Shown here piece after piece: positions 1-8,749 of a stretch of 64,000 nt of DNA. The stretch is from NCBI GenBank assembly GCA_964596645.1, contig CAZQVB010000001.1:1-64000 (forward strand), read 5' to 3'. This DNA comes from CAVQEK01 sp964596645 (GTDB taxonomy: Bacteria; Bacteroidota; Bacteroidia; Cytophagales; Cyclobacteriaceae). A program made the position numbers and the translations under genes. Under the pieces are notes generated by a model. The model saw nothing but the letters and a program-made list of their open reading frames with translations. It was not told the origin of the DNA and searched no databases. Every line of letters begins with the position of its first letter. Position 1 is the stretch's first letter.

Positions 1-676
1 CGTCTGCATCGCGACGCAGCTGGTAGCTCACTCCTGCCTGGCTGCTGCCCAGCTGTATGTTGGTGCCAGTGCCGTGGCACAGGTACTGGGCCTGAGCCGA
101 TACGGGTATGGCTGCCAGTGGCAATGCCGACGAGGTAACGCTCATATTGGCCGCGGCGCTGCAGGTGCTGTAGTTGGCGTCTTGGTCGGTGGCTGTCACC
201 GTGAATATTTCTGTCTTGGCCGTACCGGCTGTGTAGGTGGCGCTGGCCGTGGCTGCATTGCTCAGCTCTGCCGAGGGAAGCCAGGCGTAGCTAAAGCTGC
301 CGCTGCCGCCGGTGGCCGATGCGTTCAGCGCTGTGTTGCCGCCTACACAAATGGTGTTGTCCGGCGTAGTGGCCGACACATTGATGGCAGCATTTACATT
401 GACCGTAGCGGTGCTTGCCAGCTCGGCGCTGCAGCCTGTGGCTGTGTTCACTGCCAGCACATTAAATGTCGTTGTTGCACTCAGGTTGCCTGTGGGCAAA
501 AGCAATGCTGCGCCTGTGCCGGCCACTGCGCTGCCCACCGGGCTGTCGTCTGCATCGCGACGCAGCTGGTAGCTCACTCCTGCCTGGCTGCTGCCCAGCT
601 GAATGTTGGTGGCGGTGCCGTGGCACAGGAACTGGGTCTGAGTCGATACGGGTATGGCGGTTGTTGGCAGCTCATT
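1..676 (-). repeat. 546-bp in-frame direct repeat inside the surface protein gene
   Basis: The about 130 bases from position 1 match those from 547 with only a few differences. The offset is 546 bp, exactly 182 codons. The matched part encodes the FLCHGT and VSYQLRRDAD segment of a repeated extracellular module. The sequence between the matches is the rest of the module. Copy number cannot be known because the array runs off the window. Confidence 0.8.
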
Positions 677-1459
677 GACGGTAAGTAGTGCTTCTACTGA
701 GGTAGTGCTACAGCTTGAGCCATTTTCTGTGACAATACAGCGGTATCGATAATTATTGAGGCCTGCGGTATTGGCCAGCGTGAGATTGGAAGAAGTGAAA
801 CCTGAATAAGTGCCGCCGTCTGTCAGGCTATTGATATTGACAAATCCCCCACCATCATTGCGCTGCCACTGATACAGCAGGCTGGTGCCGGAGGCGGATA
901 TGGTGAAAAAAGTGGAAGCACCTGCGCAGACGGTTTTATCGCTTGGGCCAGACAGGATGCTTGGTGCATTTAATGAAGAAAGACCCGCGCCCGTGCTGCC
1001 GTTGAGGCCCACAAAGTTTCCTGTAGATTCTTCAATAATGAGATCGCTTAAGGTTGCAGGACCGACGGCGCGTACCTGAAGGCCTGAGATGGTGATGCCA
1101 TTGAGCTCTGTGATGCCTGTAATATTGACTGAAAACCTGTACCGGGAGGCATCCAGAAAAGCACTGGAAAGCAGCACAGCCTCTGTGCCGGAAATATTGA
1201 CTACTACAGCAGCCGCAGTATTGTAGACAAAACCCGAAGGAAGAACAAGATCGACAGTGGCCGGTGCATTAAAATCGCCCACAATGCCTTCGTTGATGGT
1301 GAGTGTACCCAGGCCAACAAATCCTCCGGATACACACAGGTTGGATCCTCCTGAGGAGGGAGTAACGATGACGGCCGCGTGAGCCGTGCCCATCGCAATG
1401 GTGAGCAACAATGACAGCGCCAGGGTTATTTTCAAAAAATTGCGTAAATGTATTCCCAT
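1..1459 (-). CDS. Large repetitive secreted surface protein, N-terminal part (C-terminus outside window)
   Basis: An open frame runs from an ATG at 1459 to the left edge with no stop, giving about 486 residues. Residues 1-28 form a clear signal peptide ending in AHA. About 130 residues of beta-rich sequence follow, then an Ig-like stretch near residues 165-255 with a Cys in TVCAG and a YQWQR motif. From about residue 268 a module with the motif FLCHGT and the string VSYQLRRDAD begins, and it recurs 182 residues later almost unchanged. Such modular, Cys-poor, Ig/PKD-like architecture is typical of Bacteroidota adhesins exported by type IX secretion, but the sorting domain would lie outside the window. 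It is 124 bp downstream of the lipoprotein gene, so it may or may not share the operon. The function is inferred from architecture only. Confidence 0.75.
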   Translation of the reverse strand, partial: MGIHLRNFLKITLALSLLLTIAMGTAHAAVIVTPSSGGSNLCVSGGFVGLGTLTINEGIVGDFNAPATVDLVLPSGFVYNTAAAVVVNISGTEAVLLSSAFLDASRYRFSVNITGITELNGITISGLQVRAVGPATLSDLIIEESTGNFVGLNGSTGAGLSSLNAPSILSGPSDKTVCAGASTFFTISASGTSLLYQWQRNDGGGFVNINSLTDGGTYSGFTSSNLTLANTAGLNNYRYRCIVTENGSSCSTTSVEALLTVNELPTTAIPVSTQTQFLCHGTATNIQLGSSQAGVSYQLRRDADDSPVGSAVAGTGAALLLPTGNLSATTTFNVLAVNTATGCSAELASTATVNVNAAINVSATTPDNTICVGGNTALNASATGGSGSFSYAWLPSAELSNAATASATYTAGTAKTEIFTVTATDQDANYSTCSAAANMSVTSSALPLAAIPVSAQAQYLCHGTGTNIQLGSSQAGVSYQLRRDAD

Positions 1460-1583
1460 TCAAAAAATATTGGTCTGTAGAAGAGTCCTTTCGCCTAATT
1501 GTATTGACACCGGACGCTTCATTAATCTGGTCCGGCTTTTATATAGTAACCCAAATGATGACAGGCGCCAAACGCCGTCTTTT
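1460..1583. other. Intergenic spacer with two hairpins
   Basis: This is the gap between the beta-propeller lipoprotein and the surface protein gene. Two hairpins, at 1510-1535 (CCGGAC / GTCCGG) and 1560-1579 (GACAGGCG / CGCCGTC with a bulge), are each followed by T-runs on the plus strand. That is the wrong side for the minus-strand genes here. They may be structure without terminator function, or terminators for antisense transcription. I found no good match to the phylum promoter motif. Confidence 0.35.
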
Positions 1584-2870
1584 TCAGGGTATGAGTTCTC
1601 CATTTCTATTTACCTTCATCAAAAACATTTTGGACACCGAGGTAGGGTTGTTGATCTGGAAACTGGCGGTGCCCACCACGGCTATGCTGCCATCTTCCAG
1701 CTCCAGTAAGCCCCTGGCCTGGTCGTCGTCGGTGCTGCCGTAGCTATGACGCCACACCACCTCCGGCATGCCGGTGGCTCCGGTGCGCAGCCGCACCAGC
1801 TCTATCTCGTCTTTGTTGGCCGATATGTCGCTGAGTATGGTGTTCAGGATGATGTAGTCGCCGGAAGATGACCGCAGCATGCTGGCCGCCCGGGTGTTGT
1901 AGGCTGCATTATCCATCCATTCCCACTCCGGCTGAAAATTGCCATTGCCCACATCGATCACTTTGGAGATGAAGGTGGAGGTGCGATTGGTCATCCGGGT
2001 GAAGCCTCCCAGAAGAAAGCTGCGCCCGAAGGCAGTCACGAATGCCACGCCGACATCATCGGCGCCTTCTACTCCATACCGCTCGCCGCTAAAATTGCCC
2101 TTTCTGCCGTCGGCATCATATACCATTATAAAAAAGTCGGTGTCGTCTCTTGTCTGCGCATTAGGCACTTGCGAGGTGGAGCCAAAGCAGTAGTAAATGT
2201 CGTTGCCCATGGGTATAGAGGCTGCGCTGAGGTTGATAAACCCTTCCTGCCCCTGATAGCTCTCGGTGATCACATCGAGTGAGGGATTGGTCTTGACCAG
2301 AAAAAACTGTTGGTTGCCTTGTGTGCCGGTAAAGAAAAAATCGCCTTCGGGCGACTCTGCCACGGCCGTGCCGTATTCGTCGAGTGTATCGATGCCAAAG
2401 ACATTTTCTGAAAGTACTGTGCCGCTGGCATCGGTGACCAGGGCATAAATGCTTCGCCGCATGATGTTGTTGATGGTGTCGGTGACGGTAGAACCACACA
2501 TCACCAGTCTGCCATCGGAAGATATGATGAGCGATCGACCAACCTGATCGGCCGGGCCGCCATATTTTTTCAGCCATTGCTGATTGCCCGAGGCGTCAGT
2601 TTTCACCAGCAACACGTCTCTGTCGTTGGTTTCGGCATTGGTGGTAGAGCCCAGCATTACAAAACCGCCGTCGGCGGTCTGCTCTATGTCCCAGCCTTCT
2701 TCCGAGCCCGGCCTCCCAAATATTTTGAAATACACGTTGCCTTCATAAGGCTCTACAGATTGCCTGGTGTCGCAGCCCGCCATCAATATGACAATGTACA
2801 GAAGCGCAACGCTCATGGTGGTGAAACGGGCAGCGAGTGATATACTAAAAAAATGTACAGACTTCGTCAT
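1584..2870 (-). CDS. Beta-propeller-like lipoprotein
   Basis: A 428-residue protein from the ATG at 2870. The frame extends to 2921, but that start lies inside the upstream gene and 2870 gives a proper lipoprotein signal, with lipobox LMAGC and the lipidated Cys at residue 33. The mature part has repeating blades with motifs such as TADGGFVMLGST, VKTDASGNQQW, SSDGRLVMCGST and LEDGSIAVVGTA. These are typical of the Bacteroidota propellers that carry D-x-G-N and DGG turns. It starts 8 bp after the stop of the outer-membrane protein gene, so the two are almost certainly co-transcribed with the STAND and TIR-like genes. A surface or periplasmic binding role is likely; the ligand is unknown. Confidence 0.8.
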   Translation of the reverse strand: MTKSVHFFSISLAARFTTMSVALLYIVILMAGCDTRQSVEPYEGNVYFKIFGRPGSEEGWDIEQTADGGFVMLGSTTNAETNDRDVLLVKTDASGNQQWLKKYGGPADQVGRSLIISSDGRLVMCGSTVTDTINNIMRRSIYALVTDASGTVLSENVFGIDTLDEYGTAVAESPEGDFFFTGTQGNQQFFLVKTNPSLDVITESYQGQEGFINLSAASIPMGNDIYYCFGSTSQVPNAQTRDDTDFFIMVYDADGRKGNFSGERYGVEGADDVGVAFVTAFGRSFLLGGFTRMTNRTSTFISKVIDVGNGNFQPEWEWMDNAAYNTRAASMLRSSSGDYIILNTILSDISANKDEIELVRLRTGATGMPEVVWRHSYGSTDDDQARGLLELEDGSIAVVGTASFQINNPTSVSKMFLMKVNRNGELIP

Positions 2871-2877
2871 CGCTTTT

Positions 2878-3951
2878 TTATCTTCCCTTAATTTTTCTTG
2901 GTACATAAATCGGATACACAAATCCTACATTGAACATCAAACTGTTCAGCCTGAAATCATCATCTACATGTAGCCAGGGATAGAATTTTAATGTTTTGGC
3001 ACCCTCAATATCTTGACGGTGCCGCGCCTCCGGGTCTACGGCGTTGTACATGCCGATGGCATATCGCGCTTCGAACACTAAATAGTTCAGCCCTATCTTG
3101 TAGTGAATGCCTGCACCACCAAATATGCTGTAGTTGATGCTTCTGCGAAGTTCGTCGGCACGTATATCGGGGCTGGACTTGATCGGTTGCTGATCGCTCA
3201 ACTCTATATCGCGGTAGTAGGCGCCGTTGAGATTGGTGAGCGTGCTCCGTGTGAGTAATTGTGGGGTGACGCCGCCGATCACAAACGGGCTGATTTTGCT
3301 TTCCCAGAGCACCACCTTGAGCCCCAGCGGAATCTCCCAATCGCTGCGCACTTCGCGTATGTTGGTTTGGTAGAAATCCATTTGAAAGTTAGACACCTCG
3401 TAGGATTTTCTGGACATATAAAAGCCGGTTTCCAGGCGTATGTGCCGGCTGAACGCGTACTCGATGCCGGCACCAAACTGAAAGCCTCCTTTCATGTCAT
3501 AATTTTTGGAGCCCTCTCCGGCAGCGGTGGCGCTGTACTCCAGCAGCACAGAAGGTTTGGTAAAATTGGGGCCCGCTCTGAGCGACAGATAAAGAAAAGG
3601 CCGGGTCGTAAAGTTCTTGTGATGGTTTACCAGCTCCGCAGGGTCGTTTTCAGGACTGGGCGCATACTCGGGTGAAAGGCCGAGCAACTTCAAGTAGCTT
3701 TTATCGGCCTTGTCGGGATAGTCCAGGTAGAGGTAAGTGATGGTGAGCAGCCGGTATGCGCGCAATTTCTCTTCTTTGGAGAAGCCGCCTTTCAGGCATT
3801 TGTCCAACACACCTTCTACTTCATACAATCGGCCGTTGTCGAAATGATCTTCCGCCTGGCTCAAGGTCTCTGAGCAAAGGTCTTGTGCCATAGCCGGCCA
3901 TGCCCATATACTGAAGGCAAAAAATGTAAGGTTAAAAAAAATACCCCTCAT
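2878..3951 (-). CDS. Outer-membrane beta-barrel protein with N-terminal helical (TPR-like) domain
   Basis: This 357-residue protein has a signal peptide cleaved after AMA (about residue 22). Residues 25-110 are helical and resemble a short TPR unit (tyrosine- and leucine-rich, with LTITYLYLDYPDKADKSY). From about residue 115 the sequence alternates like an 8-strand PorT/OMP_b-brl type barrel (RPFLYLSLRAGPNF, FGAGIEYAFSRHIRLETGFY, FGGAGIHYKIG, NSLMFNVGFVYPI). It begins 13 bp after the stop of the STAND gene and is followed 8 bp later by the propeller lipoprotein gene. The combination suggests an envelope module that partners the STAND protein. I see no closely named family. Confidence 0.8.
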   Translation of the reverse strand: MRGIFFNLTFFAFSIWAWPAMAQDLCSETLSQAEDHFDNGRLYEVEGVLDKCLKGGFSKEEKLRAYRLLTITYLYLDYPDKADKSYLKLLGLSPEYAPSPENDPAELVNHHKNFTTRPFLYLSLRAGPNFTKPSVLLEYSATAAGEGSKNYDMKGGFQFGAGIEYAFSRHIRLETGFYMSRKSYEVSNFQMDFYQTNIREVRSDWEIPLGLKVVLWESKISPFVIGGVTPQLLTRSTLTNLNGAYYRDIELSDQQPIKSSPDIRADELRRSINYSIFGGAGIHYKIGLNYLVFEARYAIGMYNAVDPEARHRQDIEGAKTLKFYPWLHVDDDFRLNSLMFNVGFVYPIYVPRKIKGR

Positions 3952-3964
3952 GCTAGTTTTGTAA

Positions 3965-6900
3965 TCAATTCTTTAGTGATGTAGCGCCTGCTGCACCACA
4001 GGTAGTTCTATAGTCTATGTCTTCACCCACATATCGGTCCCATTCCTTTCTGGTCATGTTGCGCTGCAAATATTTGCAAATGTCTTCTGCCAATCGGTCG
4101 AAGTTTGTCGGCCATCGTTTCAGCTGGCCGTCGCGCGTGCCGGCCAGCAGGTAGTCGCCGTCGGCAGTGAAGTCGATAGACCAAACGAAATCTTTGTGAT
4201 CTTTGAATGCCATGGGCAGCATACGGTCTACCCTGCCCATGAGCCAGGTTTGAACGGTGCCATCGAGACTGGCGGTAGCCAGTAGCTTGCCGTCGTTACT
4301 GAATTTAATACTGTTGATGCGTGCATTTTGGCCGATCAATGCGTTGGACAACTCCAGCTCCTTACCGCGCACATTGCACATATATACTACGCCGCCTTCA
4401 TCGCCTATGGCCAGCTCGCTACCGTCGGGGCTAAACTCCAGCGCATATACCGGACGCCCTGTGATGTTTTCTATCGTTCGGCGCTCATCCAGATTTTCGG
4501 TATTCCAGAGATGCAACACTCCCGACTCATCGCCGCCGACCAGTAAGCCGCCATCCGGGCTCAGCGCCAGGGAGGTCATGCGCGTGTCGAATTTTTTGAA
4601 CAAGCTGCTGTTGGCAAAGTCATTGATCCGCAGTGTGCTGTCGTTGATGCCCAGTGAATAAAAATATTCGGAGCCGGGCAGGAATAGCAGTTGAGCTACA
4701 GCGCCCTGGTGGCCATAGATCTTCACTGCTTCCAGTTTTTGCAGGTTTATCACCAGAATGTAGGGGGCCGTTCCGCCTACTACCAGCCAGTTTTCGTCCG
4801 GGCTCAGCTTCATGGTGTAGTTTACATAACCTACCTGTGGCTTCCACAGCAGCTTATTTTCAAAATTGTTCAGATCCCACATTACGATGCGGCCATCGCT
4901 GCCAGATGTGTACAACTTGTTGCCATCGGCCGTGTGGGCCATGGTGCGCACCATATCGTTGTGTGCTTTGTATACATTGAATGTTGCTTCGTGAAATCCC
5001 TCATACACATCGCGCTTGGCGTAGTACAGCCCGTCGTATATGTAGTTGTCGTACTCACTGCCGCCATACTGCGCGTTGAATAAGTATGCCTGGTATGCCA
5101 GAAGCGCTTTCAGGTCGAGGTCCTGCACGTTGAGCGATTTCACCGACATAGACTGTGCAATAGACAGCATGCGCAGATTGAAGGCTTTGTCGCGCTCATT
5201 TCTGGCCAGGCCGGTTTGTTCTATGGCGATGTACCTGAGTGAGTCGGCCTGTTCCTTTTGTATCATGGCTATGGTGCGTTGCTCTGTAGCCACACCCGTC
5301 TGAAACTCAGCCCTATCGCGCTGCTCCAGTGCGTATTCTTCGCTTTCCATGGCGCGGTCGCGCTGTATCTGCGCTTCCAGGGCACTTTGGCGTGCCCGCT
5401 CTGCCTGTAGCTCTGCAATTTGCTTTTGCTCTTCAGCCAGCTCGGCCTGCCGGATGGCCTCCACCCGGTTTTCTTCAGCCAGGTCGCGCTGGTTGTCGGC
5501 ATCCACTTTTTTTATCCAGCCAAACACAAAGAAAAGGATGGATATGACGGCCGCTATGCCCAATACCACCGCCACGGTACGTGTGCGGTTGAGCATGCGC
5601 TTTTGAAGCAGTTCTTTGCTCCGCTGTTCATTTTCGTAGGCTACCTTACTGGTATCCAGAAAGACGATGGCACGCTCAAAGGCAGAGTGGTAGCGTTTGG
5701 CCCATGTGCGCGTGGGCTTCTGTTTCAGTTGCCAGTTGAGGGCAAGCTGCAGGTCGGGGGGTCGCCAGAGGCCGGTTTTGCCGGTTTGGTACATGGTGGC
5801 AGCCTCAGAAAGTCGGCGATACATGTTGGCCGAATCGGCCTCTTCATCCACCCAGCCACGCAGACGCTGCCATATGCGCATGAGGCTTTCGTGCGATATT
5901 TCTATGATAGAGTCGGCATGCAGCGGAATCTCGGGCGCCGGCATCAGCAGCGACCTGCCCGGCTCACGGAACTTCTCCACCACATTCATCACCTCTTCCT
6001 CTTCTACCGAGGCTATGTCGGCAATATCCCTCAGTCGTGCGGCCCGGCGTATGCCCTGATTATCGGCGCCTTTTTCGGTGAGTGCTTTAAAGAGCACTTC
6101 ACAAATGTCTTTTTCACGGGTGGTGAGTTCGGAGTAGGCTTCATTGGCATGCTGCGACAGGGCTTCGGTGATTTTGCCTATGGCAATATAATGCCGCAGA
6201 TCGAGCGGCTCGTCACCTTCCCTGTTGCGGGTCCAATGGTCCCAGGTGCGCATGAGGGCGTGTTGCATCACCGGCAGTTGGTCGGGCTGGTTGCCCACAT
6301 CATTGAGCACCTGCTGCACCAGCCGCTTGGTGATATGGCCTCCTCCAACAGCTACCGGGCCCTCAATGGCGAGCCTCTGCTGTTCGCGCGTCATCTGAGG
6401 TATCAGGTAGTGGCTCTTGTTGATGACGTGTGTAAGCTCCGGAAACTGTGAGCAATCGCCGATGAAGTCGGATCGCATGGTGAGTGCCACGTAGATGGAG
6501 ACCTCAGTCTGCTGTATGGACTTGATGAGCAGGTTCACAAAAGCCGCTGCTTCATTGTGCGCGTCGGCTTCCTGATCTGTTCGCATAAAGCGAAAGAGTT
6601 CTTCAAACTGGTCTACCAGCAAAAAGATATTTTTCTTTTTGGTGCCGGTGATCTGCTTCACGGCATCGGCAAAGCCCATAGAGCTGCTGCGCAGAATAGT
6701 GGAGGTGACGGTTTGGCCGATGGCGCGTTCGTCGCTATCGGCAGAGGCGTATTGCGGGTCGTTGTTCACAATGGCCTCAGCAAGATTTTCTATGGGCGCT
6801 ATGCCCGGCCTGGCCACGAGCACCGTCCAGTCGGAACCGGCTTCAGTCACAAAGCCACCATACAAAATGGGTATGAGGCCACAGTACATCAGCGATGACT

Positions 6901-7099
6901 TACCACTGCCGGAGGCGCCGATAACCGCCACAAAACGCTGGCGCGCCAGGTTGATCAGGATTTCGTCGCACTGGCCTTCGCGACCAAAGAAGAGGTGGCT
7001 TTCTTCAAAGCTAAAAGGGCGCAGCCCCGGGAAGGGATTGATCAGGGCCATGGTCTCTGCCGGCCTGGCTGCCAACGTTTCCTGTGTGCGCTCGCTCAT
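3965..7099 (-). CDS. Membrane-spanning STAND (nSTAND1-type) NTPase with C-terminal WD40 repeats
   Basis: A 1044-residue protein. Residues 21-45 match the nSTAND1 entry motif (NPFPGLRPFSFEE then FFGRE). Walker A is GASGSGKSS at 61-69 and Walker B is FLLVDQFEEL at 159-168. Winged-helix-like and helical regions follow to about residue 490. One strong hydrophobic segment lies at about 503-526, preceded by a basic stretch, so the NTPase should be cytoplasmic. Residues 530-650 form a Q/E/R-rich coiled coil and residues about 705-1020 hold WD40 repeats (LYTSGSDGRIVMWDL, LATASLDGTVQTWL, LLAGTRDGQLKRW). By the positive-inside rule the WD40 part would sit in the periplasm. The start overlaps the stop of the upstream TIR-like gene by 4 bp (ATGA), indicating translational coupling. 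STAND NTPases act as ligand-gated oligomerising switches in immunity and signalling; the trigger here is unknown. Confidence 0.88.
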   Translation of the reverse strand: MSERTQETLAARPAETMALINPFPGLRPFSFEESHLFFGREGQCDEILINLARQRFVAVIGASGSGKSSLMYCGLIPILYGGFVTEAGSDWTVLVARPGIAPIENLAEAIVNNDPQYASADSDERAIGQTVTSTILRSSSMGFADAVKQITGTKKKNIFLLVDQFEELFRFMRTDQEADAHNEAAAFVNLLIKSIQQTEVSIYVALTMRSDFIGDCSQFPELTHVINKSHYLIPQMTREQQRLAIEGPVAVGGGHITKRLVQQVLNDVGNQPDQLPVMQHALMRTWDHWTRNREGDEPLDLRHYIAIGKITEALSQHANEAYSELTTREKDICEVLFKALTEKGADNQGIRRAARLRDIADIASVEEEEVMNVVEKFREPGRSLLMPAPEIPLHADSIIEISHESLMRIWQRLRGWVDEEADSANMYRRLSEAATMYQTGKTGLWRPPDLQLALNWQLKQKPTRTWAKRYHSAFERAIVFLDTSKVAYENEQRSKELLQKRMLNRTRTVAVVLGIAAVISILFFVFGWIKKVDADNQRDLAEENRVEAIRQAELAEEQKQIAELQAERARQSALEAQIQRDRAMESEEYALEQRDRAEFQTGVATEQRTIAMIQKEQADSLRYIAIEQTGLARNERDKAFNLRMLSIAQSMSVKSLNVQDLDLKALLAYQAYLFNAQYGGSEYDNYIYDGLYYAKRDVYEGFHEATFNVYKAHNDMVRTMAHTADGNKLYTSGSDGRIVMWDLNNFENKLLWKPQVGYVNYTMKLSPDENWLVVGGTAPYILVINLQKLEAVKIYGHQGAVAQLLFLPGSEYFYSLGINDSTLRINDFANSSLFKKFDTRMTSLALSPDGGLLVGGDESGVLHLWNTENLDERRTIENITGRPVYALEFSPDGSELAIGDEGGVVYMCNVRGKELELSNALIGQNARINSIKFSNDGKLLATASLDGTVQTWLMGRVDRMLPMAFKDHKDFVWSIDFTADGDYLLAGTRDGQLKRWPTNFDRLAEDICKYLQRNMTRKEWDRYVGEDIDYRTTCGAAGATSLKN

Positions 7100-8574
7100 G
7101 AATACTGTTCAAGCTTAGTGAGAAATGGCTCAATGGTTTTGGGGTTGAACTGGCCCGTATTGCGCAAAACCATGGTGTCGTTCTGTGCAGCCAGCAGCTC
7201 GTCCATTTGTTTTTCGTCTTCTATCAGTATGGCTTTAGAGCTTATCGGCTTATCGCGGCCCAGGCCCAGCGCTTTCAATGTGTCGTTCAGCTTGCTCTGC
7301 ATCCAGGCTTTGTTGGTATTGCCATAGTATATGAGGGTGGCATCGCAGCGCTTCAGGTTTTCGTTGTGCTCCTGCCGTATCTTGTCCGGATCGCCCGTAA
7401 ATTGTGATACGAGCACGCTGTAACCGTTTTTCAAAAGATAATTTCTGATGTGCTCGACCTTGTTTTCTTCTTCCTGATCGGTAATCAGATACACCACTTT
7501 TTTCTTTTCCGTAGTGGTGGTGTAGCCATGTGCCACCTTGCTGCTTTCCAGCTTATTGATCACGAAAGTTTTTATCTCTTCTATGGTGAGCTCAAGCAAA
7601 TCGGTGTTGTGCAGCGTCTCCGGGTCTTTCTTCAGATTCTCTATAAAAAGGCGCTGCTTCACGCTCACGCTACCCAGCTCGGGCGATATCCATATCACGC
7701 GGCCAAAGGTGCCGGTATCGCTGCCGGTGAGGCGCTCGCGATTGTCGAAGTTCTCGATGGCCAGCCGGTTCTGCAGGTCGGTCATCGATACATTGGTGCC
7801 TTTTATTTTGGTGTAGTCGGCGCCCACGAGGTGTACAGACATATGGCACTTGTCGAGGTCCTTTTTAATCATTTTCATGCACGTCTCCAGATCGTCCGGG
7901 TAGTGGCTCTCGGGGAATACGCGGTATCCGCTGCGTATCAGTTCGCGCTTCAGCAGGTCGCGTTGCCGTGTAATGTCTTCGCCGGTGAGTGCCAGAAATA
8001 CATTGATGGCGTTGATGTCGTGGTTGATCCTTGCAATTTCATCTTCGGCGCTGGCCAATCGTTCCAATATCTGATAGGCATCATAGGCCAGGTCATAGAG
8101 GCGTGTCCAGAAGGTTTTTTGCGATTGGGGGCCGGTGAAGTCATCGTAACTGACCAGCTCATCGGTGGCGGCATCTACATGATAAAAGTTGTACGTGGCG
8201 GCATTGGAGAGGAAGTCGAGCAGGTAGTGCTGCTTGAGCGGGCGGCGCATGATCTTAAACACGCGGCTGTTCCAGGAGATGTTGTTGTGTTCTTTGTTGA
8301 TGGCCCGCTCATGGTATTTCTTCATCTCTTCGTTGAAGTTGGCCGATTTGAGCATGTTTTCAGACACCAGCGGTATCAGCACCAGCGAGGTGGTGTATAT
8401 CTCGTCCATATCCAGCGCCTTATCCTCCACATATTTTATAGAGATTTTCTGGCTGGATAGCCTGGTGAGGAGCAGTTCTAAAAAGCGGTGAAAGTTGAAA
8501 ATCCAGCTCTTAGGATCTTTAGGATCATCGTCTGCTTTGGAGTATACTATGTAAATATCTTGGCCGAGATCCAT
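7096..8574 (-). CDS. Triple TIR-like domain protein
   Basis: This 492-residue soluble protein has no signal peptide. It has three Rossmann/flavodoxin-like modules. Residues 5-170 open with DIYIVYSKAD and include SENMLKSANFNEE, where a TIR catalytic glutamate would be expected. Residues 190-340 open with NVFLALTGED and contain SVHLVG, resembling the TIR-like modules with a conserved HLLG strand. Residues 359-492 open with VVYLITD and contain QFTGD, HNENLKRCDATLIYYG and KALGLGR. The last module is typical of TIR-type proteins encoded beside nSTAND1 NTPases. The stop overlaps the STAND start by 4 bp. A paralogue with the same layout lies at 12043-13416. TIR domains either cleave NAD or act as adaptors; I cannot tell which applies here. 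Its promoter is at 8679-8709. Confidence 0.75.
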   Translation of the reverse strand: MDLGQDIYIVYSKADDDPKDPKSWIFNFHRFLELLLTRLSSQKISIKYVEDKALDMDEIYTTSLVLIPLVSENMLKSANFNEEMKKYHERAINKEHNNISWNSRVFKIMRRPLKQHYLLDFLSNAATYNFYHVDAATDELVSYDDFTGPQSQKTFWTRLYDLAYDAYQILERLASAEDEIARINHDINAINVFLALTGEDITRQRDLLKRELIRSGYRVFPESHYPDDLETCMKMIKKDLDKCHMSVHLVGADYTKIKGTNVSMTDLQNRLAIENFDNRERLTGSDTGTFGRVIWISPELGSVSVKQRLFIENLKKDPETLHNTDLLELTIEEIKTFVINKLESSKVAHGYTTTTEKKKVVYLITDQEEENKVEHIRNYLLKNGYSVLVSQFTGDPDKIRQEHNENLKRCDATLIYYGNTNKAWMQSKLNDTLKALGLGRDKPISSKAILIEDEKQMDELLAAQNDTMVLRNTGQFNPKTIEPFLTKLEQYS

Positions 8575-8749
8575 CAGGAATTCATTCTTTAAAATGTAAA
8601 AAGGTAGTTAGTGAATTAAAAAAAAATTGCTCCCCTGCTCTCTCACTCATTTCACTCAACTGCCCAGGGGGCGAAAGCCAAAGTTATTTAACTCAATACT
8701 TAAAGCCAATAAATAGATAGCGCTGATTAATAGTAATTTATAAATAATC
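8575..8749. other. AT-rich intergenic region with promoter and leader of the TIR/STAND operon
   Basis: This stretch separates the transporter gene from the triple TIR-like gene. It carries the promoter at 8679-8709 and an approximately 100-base untranslated leader. The leader contains a purine-rich run and an A/T run just upstream of the start codon. No open reading frame of credible length is present. Confidence 0.5.
8679..8709 (-). promoter_or_regulatory. Bacteroidota-type promoter of the TIR/STAND operon
   Basis: On the minus strand TTG (8709-8707) is followed after exactly 20 bases by TAACTTTG (8686-8679). This is a full match to the phylum's primary-sigma promoter, TTTG then 19-21 bases then TAnnTTTG. 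Transcription should start near 8672, about 100 bases before the ATG at 8574. It means the downstream four-gene set can be expressed independently of the transporter gene. Confidence 0.7.

Noticed and set aside
1510..1584. Two hairpins with plus-strand T-runs
   Set aside because: No plus-strand gene precedes them, so they are not accepted as terminators; noted only in the intergenic entry.
5420..6451. 343-codon plus-strand frame antisense to the STAND gene
   Set aside because: It lies wholly inside the well-supported STAND reading frame and has no domain-like motifs; long antisense frames are common in G+C-balanced coding sequence.
7450..8460. 336-codon plus-strand frame antisense to the triple TIR-like gene
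   Set aside because: Shadow of the minus-strand gene, with no recognisable motif and no promoter.
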